Positions 7,247 through 14,111 of a stretch of DNA of 64,000 nt are shown here, piece by piece. The stretch is from assembly GCA_902765485.1 (NCBI GenBank), contig CACWZZ010000004.1:32461-96460 (forward strand). The letters are read 5' to 3'. How positions within the stretch are numbered: position 1 is the stretch's first letter; each line of letters starts with the position of its first letter. The notes beneath the pieces were generated by a model. That model saw only the letters and a list, made by a program, of their open reading frames with translations. It did not search any database and was not told where the DNA came from. The position numbers were made by a program, and so were the translations under genes. This DNA comes from an uncultured Bacteroidales bacterium (GTDB lineage: Bacteria > Bacteroidota > Bacteroidia > Bacteroidales > Paludibacteraceae).

Positions 7247-8824
7247 TTACTTCTCTGCTTTGGCTGGAGCAGGTTCTTCTGTGTGCTTGAGACGGTTTCC
7301 TTTGGCATCAAAGAATCGCATCTCGAGCATTCCGAGCGCTTGATTTTCCATGATCTTCACGCCGTACTGGAGTTGCCACTGCATGCGCAGGGAGGCGAAC
7401 CAACCTTTGTTCACATAGGCATAGACGTACGGGTGTAGATGCAGTTTCAAACCCCTTCCATAGTGGGAAGACATGTGTGCACATGCTTCCGCTATCTGGT
7501 CGGTAAAGAGAATGGAAGACTGGATTTTTCCTTTGCCGCCACACGTGGGGCACACTTCCGTCACGTCCACTTCTACCGCCGGACGAACGCGCTGGCGAGT
7601 GATCTGCATCAGACCGAACTTGCTGAGCGGCAGCACGTTATGCTTCGCCCGGTCGCGTTCCATCAGCTTGCGCACATATTCATACAACTGCTGCTGGTGT
7701 CCCTTGTCATCCATGTCGATGAAATCGACGATGATGATACCTCCGATGTCTCGCAGACGAAGTTGGTGCACCAACTCATCCGCCGCCAACATATTGAATT
7801 GGAACGCATTCTGCTCCTGGTCCTCGAATAGTTTCTTGCTGCCCGAATTGACATCAATGGAGAATAGTGCTTCGGTTTTGTCGATGATGAGGTAGCCCCC
7901 ATGCTTAAAACCGACCGTTCTTCCGAGCCCCACCTTCATCTGGCGGGTAATGTCGAAATGATCAAAGATAGGTTTGTCGCCTTTGTAGAACTTAACGATT
8001 TTCTTGCTCTCCGGTGCGATGAGCGCCAAGTAATCGCAGACCTCTTGATAAATCTCCTCATCATTGATTTGAATGGAGGTGAAATCGGGGCTGAGCACAT
8101 CCCGGATAATACCGAGTGTTCGTCCCATTTCTTCGCTCACGAGACTCACCGGTTCTTTCTGCTGGAGCGTCTTGACCGTTTGAGTCCAGCGCTCCATGAG
8201 GAGCCGTAGTTCGCTGTCCAGTTCGGCGGCACGTTTATCTTCTGCTACAGTACGAATAATGATGCCGAAACCCGCAGGTTTGATCGATAGCATCAGTTGT
8301 TTCAGACGTTGGCGTTCTGCCTCGCGTTTAATTTTCTGGCTCACCATGACGCCGTCGGCAAAGGGAATGAGGACGATGTTTCTTCCGGCGATAGAGATCT
8401 CTGCGGTCAGACGCGGTCCTTTGGTGTTGATCGGTTCTTTGGAAACCTGAACCAGAATAGGATCGCCCACCTTGAGCACGTCGGCTATCTGTCCCTCTTT
8501 GCCCACTTCGGGTTGACGCGGTGTTTTGGTGACTACCGGCACACGGCGGCGGTCCGAAACGGCTTTGGTGACAAATGTCTGCAGCGTACGAAACTGTGAA
8601 CCTAAATCCAAATAGTGCAGAAAAGCTTCTTTCTCATGACCCACATCCACAAAAACCGCATTCAGCGCCGGCATGACTTTTTTCACTCGACCGTAATAGA
8701 TGTTTCCCACTGCGAAATTGTCTTGATTCCGTTTTTCGCGGGAGACCTCTTGCAGTCGGTCGTCCTCTGTCAGCGCGATAGCGATCTCTTGCGGCTGTAC
8801 GTCCACAATTAATTCGCTTTTCAT
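7247..8824 (-). CDS. rng: Ribonuclease E/G family endoribonuclease
   Basis: This 525-residue enzyme cleaves AU-rich single-stranded RNA and, in better-studied bacteria, matures rRNA 5' ends. An S1 domain (~40-130, GRVKKVMPALNAVFVDVG) is followed by the nuclease core with metal-binding Asp residues in FSIDVNSG (~330) and VDFIDM (~370), and the zinc-link CPTCGGKG (~433). The length fits RNase G more than RNase E, with no long disordered C-terminal scaffold. It lies downstream of HU and the small ribosomal-type gene, with a large hairpin in between. Confidence 0.95.
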   Translation of the reverse strand: MKSELIVDVQPQEIAIALTEDDRLQEVSREKRNQDNFAVGNIYYGRVKKVMPALNAVFVDVGHEKEAFLHYLDLGSQFRTLQTFVTKAVSDRRRVPVVTKTPRQPEVGKEGQIADVLKVGDPILVQVSKEPINTKGPRLTAEISIAGRNIVLIPFADGVMVSQKIKREAERQRLKQLMLSIKPAGFGIIIRTVAEDKRAAELDSELRLLMERWTQTVKTLQQKEPVSLVSEEMGRTLGIIRDVLSPDFTSIQINDEEIYQEVCDYLALIAPESKKIVKFYKGDKPIFDHFDITRQMKVGLGRTVGFKHGGYLIIDKTEALFSIDVNSGSKKLFEDQEQNAFQFNMLAADELVHQLRLRDIGGIIIVDFIDMDDKGHQQQLYEYVRKLMERDRAKHNVLPLSKFGLMQITRQRVRPAVEVDVTEVCPTCGGKGKIQSSILFTDQIAEACAHMSSHYGRGLKLHLHPYVYAYVNKGWFASLRMQWQLQYGVKIMENQALGMLEMRFFDAKGNRLKHTEEPAPAKAEK

Positions 8825-8853
8825 ACTAAATTAGGGTGTTTAAATAAAATAAA

Positions 8854-8904
8854 AGCCTTGTGGCAAACCGACCCACACCAGGGTCCGTTTAGCGCCACAA
8901 AGCT
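8854..8904 (-). terminator. Long imperfect hairpin with T-rich tail
   Basis: On the minus strand AGCTTTGTGGC pairs with GCCACAAGGCT, and internally AAACGGACCC with GGGTCGGTTT. A TTTTATTTTATT tail follows. It probably terminates the HU/small-protein transcript, or acts as an attenuator in front of rng. Confidence 0.65.
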
Positions 8905-8920
8905 GAATGACGATCGTCAA

Positions 8921-9010
8921 TTACTTATGCTTATGACGATTCTTACGCAGACGTTTTTTACGTTTGTGCGTGGACATCTTGTGTCTCTTATGCTTCTTTC
9001 CGTTAGGCAT
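8921..9010 (-). CDS. AURKAIP1/COX24-domain small basic ribosome-associated protein
   Basis: This 29-residue, extremely basic peptide (MPNGKKHKRHKMSTHKRKKR…NRHKHK) matches the small Bacteroidetes proteins annotated with the COX24 C-terminal / AURKAIP1 domain, the bacterial counterpart of a mitochondrial small-subunit component (mS38). It is likely a structural ribosomal protein binding rRNA. It lies 32 nt downstream of the HU gene on the same strand and is followed by a strong hairpin. Confidence 0.8.
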   Translation of the reverse strand: MPNGKKHKRHKMSTHKRKKRLRKNRHKHK

Positions 9011-9042
9011 AATTGTTTGATTTAAATATTGTTATACGAATG

Positions 9043-9333
9043 TTATTTTTTAATCTTCACGTCGCGTACCTGATCCTTGAACTCATTCGCGGGTTTAAAA
9101 TACGGAATCGAGTGCTCCGGTACTTCTACTGTGGATTTTGCACGGATGTTACGTGCTACTTTGGCTTTGCGGGTCTTCAGGGTAAAACTACCAAAACCGC
9201 GCAGGTAAACAGGCTCACCCTTGATCATCGAGCCTTTCAGATTGTCAATAACACCCTCTACGATCAAACCGATTGTACGTTTGTCATAACCGGTGCTAAT
9301 GGCGATTTCGTTGATTAATTCTGCTTTTGTCAT
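9043..9333 (-). CDS. HU/IHF family DNA-binding protein
   Basis: This 96-residue nucleoid protein starts MTKAELINEIA. The start at 9333 is set by the downstream position of the promoter (9390-9421); a longer frame would begin inside that promoter. The beta-arm segment GFGSFTLKTRKAKVARNI followed by the proline region VPEHSIPYFKP is the classic DNA-bending signature. It probably forms an HU-like dimer. It shares a compact divergent promoter region with mutY. Confidence 0.93.
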   Translation of the reverse strand: MTKAELINEIAISTGYDKRTIGLIVEGVIDNLKGSMIKGEPVYLRGFGSFTLKTRKAKVARNIRAKSTVEVPEHSIPYFKPANEFKDQVRDVKIKK

Positions 9334-9389
9334 ATTATGTTCGTTATATTTTTCCTGTCTTGCGGATCCAAAAAATCCGAAAAAGCGTG

Positions 9390-9421
9390 CAAAGGTACAC
9401 ATTTTTTTGGACATGTGCAAA
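9390..9421 (-). promoter_or_regulatory. Promoter of the HU gene
   Basis: TACCTTTG (9397-9390) lies with TTGCAC starting at 9420, 23 nt apart. It overlaps the divergent mutY promoter. Confidence 0.85.
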
Positions 9422-9437
9422 TTTTTTTGTATTTTTG
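9406..9437 (+). promoter_or_regulatory. Promoter of mutY
   Basis: TATTTTTG at 9430-9437 is the -7 box, preceded by TTTGGACATG at 9406. It is interleaved with the HU promoter on the other strand. Confidence 0.7.
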
Positions 9438-9451
9438 TGCCGATTTTTTCA

Positions 9452-9480
9452 AATTGTAAATGCTAAATGACCAAATTGTA
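9452..9480. repeat. Repeat AAATTGTAAATG/ACCAAATTGTA family
   Basis: Two imperfect units lie in the mutY leader. The same words recur after the phosphatase gene at 54313-54350 and, in reverse, inside the DUF2520 gene at 11175-11218. Confidence 0.7.
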
Positions 9481-9489
9481 ACTAAATTT

Positions 9490-10611
9490 ATGTCTAAACA
9501 GCTCATATATAGCCATTTATACGCCTGGTATGAAGTGAACCGCCGGAACCTGCCGTGGAGGGAAACGGAGGACCCTTACGCGATCTGGTTGAGCGAAATT
9601 ATTCTCCAGCAGACGCGGGTTGCGCAGGGGCTCGATTACTACCGCCGTTTTCTGGCGCGTTGGCGTACCGTGGAGGACCTGGCGGCAGCCGATGAAGCGG
9701 AGGTCTTGCGCGAATGGCAAGGCTTGGGTTACTACAGCCGGGCGCGAAACCTGCACAAAGCGGCGCAACAGATTGTTGAAAAGGCTTCGCCTGCAACGGG
9801 CGATAGCAGTCTTTTCCCGCGGACGTTTGAGGAAATCCGATCCTTGCCGGGCATAGGCGACTACACGGCAGGAGCGATTGCTTCGTTCGCGTACAACCTG
9901 CCCTATCCCGCCATGGACGGCAATGTATATCGCGTCGTGGCGCGGCTGCTGGACATAGACGAACCCTTCGACACTTCGGCGGGTAAGAAATTGTTCCACA
10001 AAGAGATAGAGAAACTGCTGGACCGCGAGAACCCGCGGCTCTTCAATTCAGCAATCATGGAGTTTGGTGCGCTCTACTGCACGCCCGTTTTAGGCGACGC
10101 ATGCGCAACCTGTCCTCTGTCCGAATTCTGCCTGGGTTATGCGCATGGGACCGCAGACTTACTGCCCGTCCGCAAACCGCGACCCAAAGTGCGCGACCGA
10201 TGGTTCGATTACCATATCTATTTGAAGCCGTCAGCCGTCAGCTTTCAGCCGTCAGAGGTTTATACCCTTATCCACCGTCGCGAGAATCCGAAAGACATCT
10301 GGTACCACCTCTATGAGTTTCCCTGCGAGGAACATGTTGGAGGACAGAATACAGAGGACAGAATACAGACTGATTCGGTCTATACTCTGTCAGCGAAGCG
10401 GTCTGTACTCTGTCAGCCGCAGGCGGTCTATGAATGTACCCACACCCTCTCCCACCAGCGTCTTCACGCGCGTTTTATTATTCATAAGGTGAATGAGTTA
10501 CCGCAGATAGAAGGCACGATAGCTATTCCTCTTTCGGCTTTGGATGAATATGCTTTTTCTCGATTAACGCTCCGAGCGCTTGATATACTGCTACCTTCTC
10601 TTCTGCGCTAA
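9490..10611 (+). CDS. mutY: A/G-specific adenine glycosylase
   Basis: MutY removes adenine mispaired with 8-oxoguanine. The catalytic Glu36 in SEIILQQTRV, the helix-hairpin-helix LPGIGDYTAG, the DGNVYRV Asp region and the iron-sulfur signature C-x6-C-x2-C-x5-C (CTPVLGDACATCPLSEFC) are all present, followed by a NUDIX-like 8-oxoG-recognition domain. The C-terminal domain carries two heptamer-repeat insertions (10226-10258 and 10341-10429) that lengthen it. The start at 9490 is preferred over an in-frame ATG at 9460 lying in a repeat. The 3' end overlaps the convergent DUF2520 gene by 89 nt. Confidence 0.93.
   Translation: MSKQLIYSHLYAWYEVNRRNLPWRETEDPYAIWLSEIILQQTRVAQGLDYYRRFLARWRTVEDLAAADEAEVLREWQGLGYYSRARNLHKAAQQIVEKASPATGDSSLFPRTFEEIRSLPGIGDYTAGAIASFAYNLPYPAMDGNVYRVVARLLDIDEPFDTSAGKKLFHKEIEKLLDRENPRLFNSAIMEFGALYCTPVLGDACATCPLSEFCLGYAHGTADLLPVRKPRPKVRDRWFDYHIYLKPSAVSFQPSEVYTLIHRRENPKDIWYHLYEFPCEEHVGGQNTEDRIQTDSVYTLSAKRSVLCQPQAVYECTHTLSHQRLHARFIIHKVNELPQIEGTIAIPLSALDEYAFSRLTLRALDILLPSLLR
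10226..10258. repeat. CAGCCGT heptamer repeat inside mutY
   Basis: Units of CAGCCGT/CAGCTTT in frame encode PSAVSFQPSEV between the iron-sulfur domain and the NUDIX-like domain. Confidence 0.85.
10341..10429. repeat. ACAGAAT/ACAGAGG heptamer repeat inside mutY
   Basis: Direct units (ACAGAAT-ACAGAGG-ACAGAAT-ACAGACT) are followed by an inverted, degenerate counterpart (TCTGTACTCTGTC), all read in frame within the C-terminal domain. Confidence 0.75.
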
Positions 10612-11326
10612 ATCCGTCTCCTTCTTTCGTACTTGGTACTTGTTTACTTAGTACTTCTATTTGGTGCCCCATCACCGCCTCATCGCCGCGCTGTGCAGGA
10701 CCGGTCTGTGCGTCCTTCGGAGCCATCTTATGCACTTTCGCAGCGGTATTGTCAATCAGCGGCAAGAGTGCCTCAAAAGGTATCTGGGTGTCTTTGAGTA
10801 TATCTGCGGCAATACGGTACATCAGGTTCGTGTAATTGTTCGCAAACACCCCCGCAATATGCAACCGCTCGCGGTCATGCTGGTTCGCTTCGTAGATGTG
10901 GCTCGTCAGAGTCTGAGCCAACGAATAGATCGCCGCAATGTCGTCTATGTTGCGTCCCGAAATGAAACAAGGGATTCCGCTCCAGTCGTCAATCAGCACA
11001 TCGCGGCTGAAGCTCTGGAAGAAATACAGGATTCCTGCGTGCGGTTTGTCCTCACCGAAAACGTCTATCGGCATCGTTCCGGAGGTATGCAAATGAAGGG
11101 CTTTGGGCGCGTGAATCACACTCACCACTTCCCGCAAAGCCTGATCCGCGATGGCGTAGATATACACATCAAAACCATTTACCATTTGGTCATTTACCAT
11201 TTGACCATTTACCTTTGGGGCTGTCAGCGGTCTTCCGTGTATGAGTTCGGTCTTGATTCCTTTTAGTTCAAAAGCGTGGTGCAGGTTCGTCCCCACGCTC
11301 CCTGCTCCTATGATAGCTATTTTCAT
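10523..11326 (-). CDS. Rossmann-like / DUF2520 domain protein
   Basis: This is a 267-residue putative NAD(P)-binding protein. The N-terminus IAIIGAGSVGTNL is a dinucleotide-binding loop, and the C-terminal half fits the helical DUF2520 domain (ERLHIAGVFANNYTNLMY…PLIDNTAAKV). The family resembles ketopantoate- and F420-dependent reductases, but its substrate is unknown. Two repeat insertions are visible: VNGQMVNDQMVNG near residue 40 and VLSKQVPSTKEGD near the C-terminus. It is translationally coupled (ATGA) to the upstream 166-residue gene, and its last 89 nt are antisense to mutY coding sequence. Confidence 0.8.
   Translation of the reverse strand: MKIAIIGAGSVGTNLHHAFELKGIKTELIHGRPLTAPKVNGQMVNDQMVNGFDVYIYAIADQALREVVSVIHAPKALHLHTSGTMPIDVFGEDKPHAGILYFFQSFSRDVLIDDWSGIPCFISGRNIDDIAAIYSLAQTLTSHIYEANQHDRERLHIAGVFANNYTNLMYRIAADILKDTQIPFEALLPLIDNTAAKVHKMAPKDAQTGPAQRGDEAVMGHQIEVLSKQVPSTKEGDGFSAEEKVAVYQALGALIEKKHIHPKPKEE
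10629..10665. repeat. GTACTTGGTACTT repeat inside the DUF2520 gene
   Basis: This is the reverse complement of the GTACCAAGTGACCAA family found in lptD at 16475-16507. It is translated as LSKQVPSTKE in frame. Confidence 0.7.
11175..11218. repeat. CATTTACCATTTGGT repeat inside the DUF2520 gene
   Basis: Alternating 7- and 8-nt units (CATTTAC, CATTTGGT, CATTTGAC) are translated as VNGQMVNDQMVNG. Confidence 0.8.
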
Positions 11327-11823
11327 GATTTGAGGGATTGAAGGATCATGGCACGAATGAAGGTGTTGAGCGTGAGGTATTGGCGGCGTTGCTCTTTCGC
11401 CGAATGATGGTTGTACTGCGGGTCCGTTTTAGGCAGTAACGGAGCCTGCGGATCAGGGGTTGTACGTTGCGCCAAGAAACGCTCTTCGAAAGCCGCCAGT
11501 TGCTCACGAAGTTCGAGCTGCTGCGCACGTTCCTCAGCGGGCATTGCGTCCAGTTCGACCTGGGTGTATTTGCCGGAACGGATCAGAAGGGTTGTCAGGC
11601 GGCTTGCTTCCGCAAAGGCATTGATATTGCGGAGTTCGGCTCCTTTGGGCGGTTTCTTCTTGTAGTCGCGGGGATTGAGGACTTCGTACGCCTCCTGTGC
11701 GCCGGTATTGAGGACTGCTCCATTGGAAGCGCGGTACTTCTTCTGGCGCATGATAGTGCCCTCCCTTCCGGAGAGTTTGCCAGAAATGTTCTGGGCAAGC
11801 GGATTTAATGTAACTTTAGCCAT
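11323..11823 (-). CDS. Conserved-looking hypothetical protein, 166 residues
   Basis: Not recognised with certainty. The protein is basic at the N-terminus (MAKVTLNPLAQNISGK…) and helical and charged later, with no signal peptide or membrane span. Its first 75 residues loosely parallel the 112-residue protein at 63308-63646 (M-x-KV…ISGK…Y…R…P…EL…FA), suggesting a shared Bacteroidales small-protein family. Its stop overlaps the start of the DUF2520 gene, so the two are probably one operon. Confidence 0.6.
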   Translation of the reverse strand: MAKVTLNPLAQNISGKLSGREGTIMRQKKYRASNGAVLNTGAQEAYEVLNPRDYKKKPPKGAELRNINAFAEASRLTTLLIRSGKYTQVELDAMPAEERAQQLELREQLAAFEERFLAQRTTPDPQAPLLPKTDPQYNHHSAKEQRRQYLTLNTFIRAMILQSLKS

Positions 11824-11862
11824 AGTTTGGTATAGTTATTGTTGTTAATAATTCGGTTCTTG

Positions 11863-11918
11863 ATCCGCCAAACTTGGCGGATACTGTTCTTGATTCTAAT
11901 CCGCCAAACTTGGCGGAT
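11863..11918. repeat. Two copies of palindrome ATCCGCCAAACTTGGCGGAT
   Basis: Identical 20-nt palindromes lie at 11863-11882 and 11899-11918, separated by a spacer with repeated GTTCTTGAT words. They could form hairpins or a protein-binding pair. Confidence 0.8.
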
Positions 11919-11960
11919 AGTTCTGTTCTTTTTCCCCTTATCGTGCCGGTGATGTCGTAC

Positions 11961-12008
11961 TAACGACCCACTAATCACCCACTAATCACCCACTAATCAC
12001 CCACTCAT
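11961..12008. repeat. 11-nt direct repeat CTAATCACCCA
   Basis: Three to four tandem units, the last degenerate (CTCATACACC), in non-coding DNA. Confidence 0.75.
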
Positions 12009-12126
12009 ACACCGATTTTAGACCGAAAATCCCCTGACGCGGGCCTGAGGCGAACCAGGCCGGGCTAGGATAAACCAGGTAGAGCTAAGGGAGGGTGATG
12101 ATATATAACGTCCGCAAGCGACGAGG

Positions 12127-12254
12127 TTATATAAGTTTGATAAAATCAACAATTTTAATGATCTCTACTTTGGGCCAGGGAATAGTTTTTAATGGATTGA
12201 AGTGCTTGTCATTCGTTACAGCAAGCAATTAGTATCAAGAACGATGAACCGCAT
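12127..12254 (-). pseudogene. PIN-domain toxin remnant with an internal deletion
   Basis: The first 12 codons, from an ATG at 12254, read MRFIVLDTNCLL, the canonical PIN N-terminus with the first catalytic Asp. A frame change then leads straight into VTNDKHFNPLKTIPWPKVEI and a helical tail ending at TAA 12127, the expected PIN C-terminus with the last acidic motif (TND). The roughly 90 middle residues are missing. The ATG overlaps the end of the upstream antitoxin gene, the usual coupling. The toxin is therefore dead while its partner is intact. Confidence 0.8.
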
Positions 12255-12465
12255 AGCGATAAGGAGTTCTCATTCGTTCATTCCCCCATTGCTCAATGGT
12301 CTGCTCGTTAATCGTACCATTCTCCCAGAGAGCATCAATCTGTCTCTGCGCTTTCTGAGCGAAATAGCGCGCGAGCATATTACGAAATTCGATGTAATCT
12401 CCTTCCGTCTGAATGCCCTTGATCAGATTGAGCACGTCTAATTGTGCCATTTGCGTGTAACTCAT
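12235..12465 (-). CDS. Antitoxin-type protein of the PIN toxin pair
   Basis: This 76-residue soluble protein (MSYTQMAQLDVLNLIKGIQTE…) starts at 12465, a short distance after a strong promoter (12492-12523). Its 3' end overlaps the start of the PIN toxin remnant in another frame, the layout of antitoxin-toxin operons. It has the N-terminal helices and the C-terminal partner-wrapping tail expected of such antitoxins. Because the toxin is truncated, the protein may be an orphan or may neutralise a related toxin elsewhere. Confidence 0.75.
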   Translation of the reverse strand: MSYTQMAQLDVLNLIKGIQTEGDYIEFRNMLARYFAQKAQRQIDALWENGTINEQTIEQWGNERMRTPYRYAVHRS

Positions 12466-12491
12466 ATTTCTTTCAAATTGATTTTGCGGTG

Positions 12492-12523
12492 CAAAATTAC
12501 AACAAATATTTGATATATGCAAG
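12492..12523 (-). promoter_or_regulatory. Promoter of the orphan antitoxin
   Basis: TAATTTTG (12499-12492) and TTGCAT starting at 12522 are 23 nt apart on the minus strand. Confidence 0.85.
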
Positions 12524-12550
12524 AAAAATCGTCCAAAGGGCGATTTTTCA

Positions 12551-12597
12551 TTGGTAATTGGTAATTGGTAACTGGTAATTGATAATTGGTTATTGGG
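12551..12597. repeat. Heptamer repeat TGGTAAT/TGATAAT
   Basis: About six units lie downstream of the M20 peptidase gene. The TAA stop codon of that gene (12590-12592) lies within the last TGGTTAT unit. Confidence 0.85.
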
Positions 12598-13987
12598 CGA
12601 AGGATTTGTAGAACTCGGAGACGGCGACGATGCCTTTTTGCCAGACTTCGAGGTCCATGGATTCGTTGGGGGAATGGATGGCATTCTGCTCCAAGCCGAA
12701 GCCCATGAGGATCGTTTTGCAACCGAGGATCTGTTCAAAGGCGGCTATGATAGGAATAGAGCCACCGCGGCGCGCCGCAAGCGGACGTTTGCCAAAGGCA
12801 ATCTCGAAACCTTTTTCGGCTGCTTTGTACGCGGGGATGTCGATTGGGCAGACATAGCCCTGACCGCCGTGCATCGGGGTGACAGTCAATCGAACTCCGT
12901 TCGGTTTGATGGTTTGAAGATAGTTTATAAACGCTTGAGAGATTTTCTCGTGATCCTGGTTCGCCACCAGACGGCAGGAGACTTTGGCAAAAGCCTTGGA
13001 CGGCAGAACCGTTTTGGAGCCCTCGCCGGTATAACCGCCCCAGATGCCGCAGATGTCAAAAGAGGGTCTGCAGGAGTTGCGTTCGAGGGTCGAATAACCC
13101 TTTTCTCCGAAGACATCATCGACATCAATCGCGGTGTTGTATTTTTCCTGCGAGAAAGGAATCTGCGCTATCATCGCACGCTCTTCTTCGGGGATCGGCA
13201 GGACATCGTCGTAGAAGCCGGGAATCGTTATTCTACCGTCCTTATCGACGATCTGCGCAAGCATTTCACAGAGTGCATTGACGGGATTTTTGACCGCTCC
13301 GCCAAAATGTCCGGAATGGAGGTCTCTGTTCGGTCCGTCCACTTCGATCTGCCAATACGCGAGACCGCGGAGTCCGGTGGTGATCGAAGGCGTCTCTTTG
13401 CCGATCATGGAGGTGTCGGAAACGAGGATGATGTCGGCTTTGAGCAGCTCTTTGTGTTCCTCCAAGAAGGCTTCAAGCGAAGGCGAACCGATCTCTTCTT
13501 CGCCCTCAAAAATGAACTTGACGTTGCAACGGAGTTGACCGGTTTTGACCATGTATTCAAAGGCTTTGGCTTGAATCATCGCCTGGCCTTTGTCATCATC
13601 CGCTCCGCGGGCATAGAGTCGTCCGTCGCGGATAGACGGTTCCCAAGGGTCGGAGAGCCACTGGTCGAGCGGTTCGACGGGCATGACGTCGTAGTGGGCG
13701 TAAACCAAAACCGTGGGTAATTGAGAATTGAGAGTTGAGAATTGAGAATTGAGAGTTGAGAATTGAGAATTATATTCGGCATAAACGAAGGGATTGCCGG
13801 CGGAAGGGAGAACTTCCGCTTTCTGGCAGCCGGCTTCGAGGAGGAGTTCACGCCAACGCTCGGCACAACGAACCATGTCCGCTTTGTGCTCCGCCTGGCA
13901 ACTGACCGAAGGGATGCGAATGAGCGACGCCCATTCGTCCATAAACCGCTCACGATGAGCGTCTATGTAATTTTCACATTTTTCCAT
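12590..13987 (-). CDS. M20 family metallo-dipeptidase
   Basis: This 465-residue di-zinc peptidase belongs to the M20 family. The metal ligands are recognisable: YAHYDVMPV (His), GADDDKGQ (bridging Asp), the catalytic and ligand Glu pair FEGEEEIGS, and the C-terminal His in NAIHSPNE. A dimerisation/lid domain lies between about 210 and 330. The start at 13987 fits the promoter at 14016-14046. A TGAGAAT-type repeat insertion (13718-13772) encodes NSQFSTLNSQFSTLNSQ near residue 75, immediately before the first zinc-binding strand. Confidence 0.92.
   Translation of the reverse strand: MEKCENYIDAHRERFMDEWASLIRIPSVSCQAEHKADMVRCAERWRELLLEAGCQKAEVLPSAGNPFVYAEYNSQFSTLNSQFSTLNSQLPTVLVYAHYDVMPVEPLDQWLSDPWEPSIRDGRLYARGADDDKGQAMIQAKAFEYMVKTGQLRCNVKFIFEGEEEIGSPSLEAFLEEHKELLKADIILVSDTSMIGKETPSITTGLRGLAYWQIEVDGPNRDLHSGHFGGAVKNPVNALCEMLAQIVDKDGRITIPGFYDDVLPIPEEERAMIAQIPFSQEKYNTAIDVDDVFGEKGYSTLERNSCRPSFDICGIWGGYTGEGSKTVLPSKAFAKVSCRLVANQDHEKISQAFINYLQTIKPNGVRLTVTPMHGGQGYVCPIDIPAYKAAEKGFEIAFGKRPLAARRGGSIPIIAAFEQILGCKTILMGFGLEQNAIHSPNESMDLEVWQKGIVAVSEFYKSFAQ
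13718..13772. repeat. TGAGAAT/TGAGAGT heptamer repeat inside the M20 peptidase gene
   Basis: About seven units are read in frame on the minus strand, giving the heptapeptide period NSQFSTL (21 nt = three heptamers). Confidence 0.9.
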
Positions 13988-14015
13988 TTTACTATTTTCA
14001 CATTTAATTTTTGTG

Positions 14016-14046
14016 CAAAGATACACTTTTTTTTGCATATATCAAA
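14016..14046 (-). promoter_or_regulatory. Promoter of the M20 peptidase gene
   Basis: TATCTTTG (14023-14016) with TTTGATATATGC as upstream element. It overlaps the divergent lptD promoter. Confidence 0.8.
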
Positions 14047-14063
14047 ATATTTTTGTATCTTTG
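14033..14063 (+). promoter_or_regulatory. Promoter of lptD
   Basis: TTGCAT at 14033 and TATCTTTG at 14056, 23 nt apart. Confidence 0.85.
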
Positions 14064-14111
14064 CGCCCGATTTTATTTTGCGGTATTGTGCACATACGCG
14101 TACGCAGGCAT

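Larger units (their letters stand above)
11824..12126. other. Gene-free stretch with inverted and direct repeats
   Basis: No credible coding sequence was seen. It contains two copies of a palindrome (11863-11918), an 11-nt direct repeat CTAATCACCCA (11961-12008) and a hairpin with ATATAAC/GTTATAT arms near 12100-12130 just beyond the toxin remnant. Confidence 0.6.

Noticed and set aside
9460-9489. Earlier mutY start at 9460
   Set aside because: It adds ten residues encoded by a repeat; the ATG at 9490 begins the conserved protein.
12593-13720. 375-residue plus-strand frame opposite the M20 peptidase
   Set aside because: The minus-strand protein has all zinc ligands; the opposite frame is low-information antisense.
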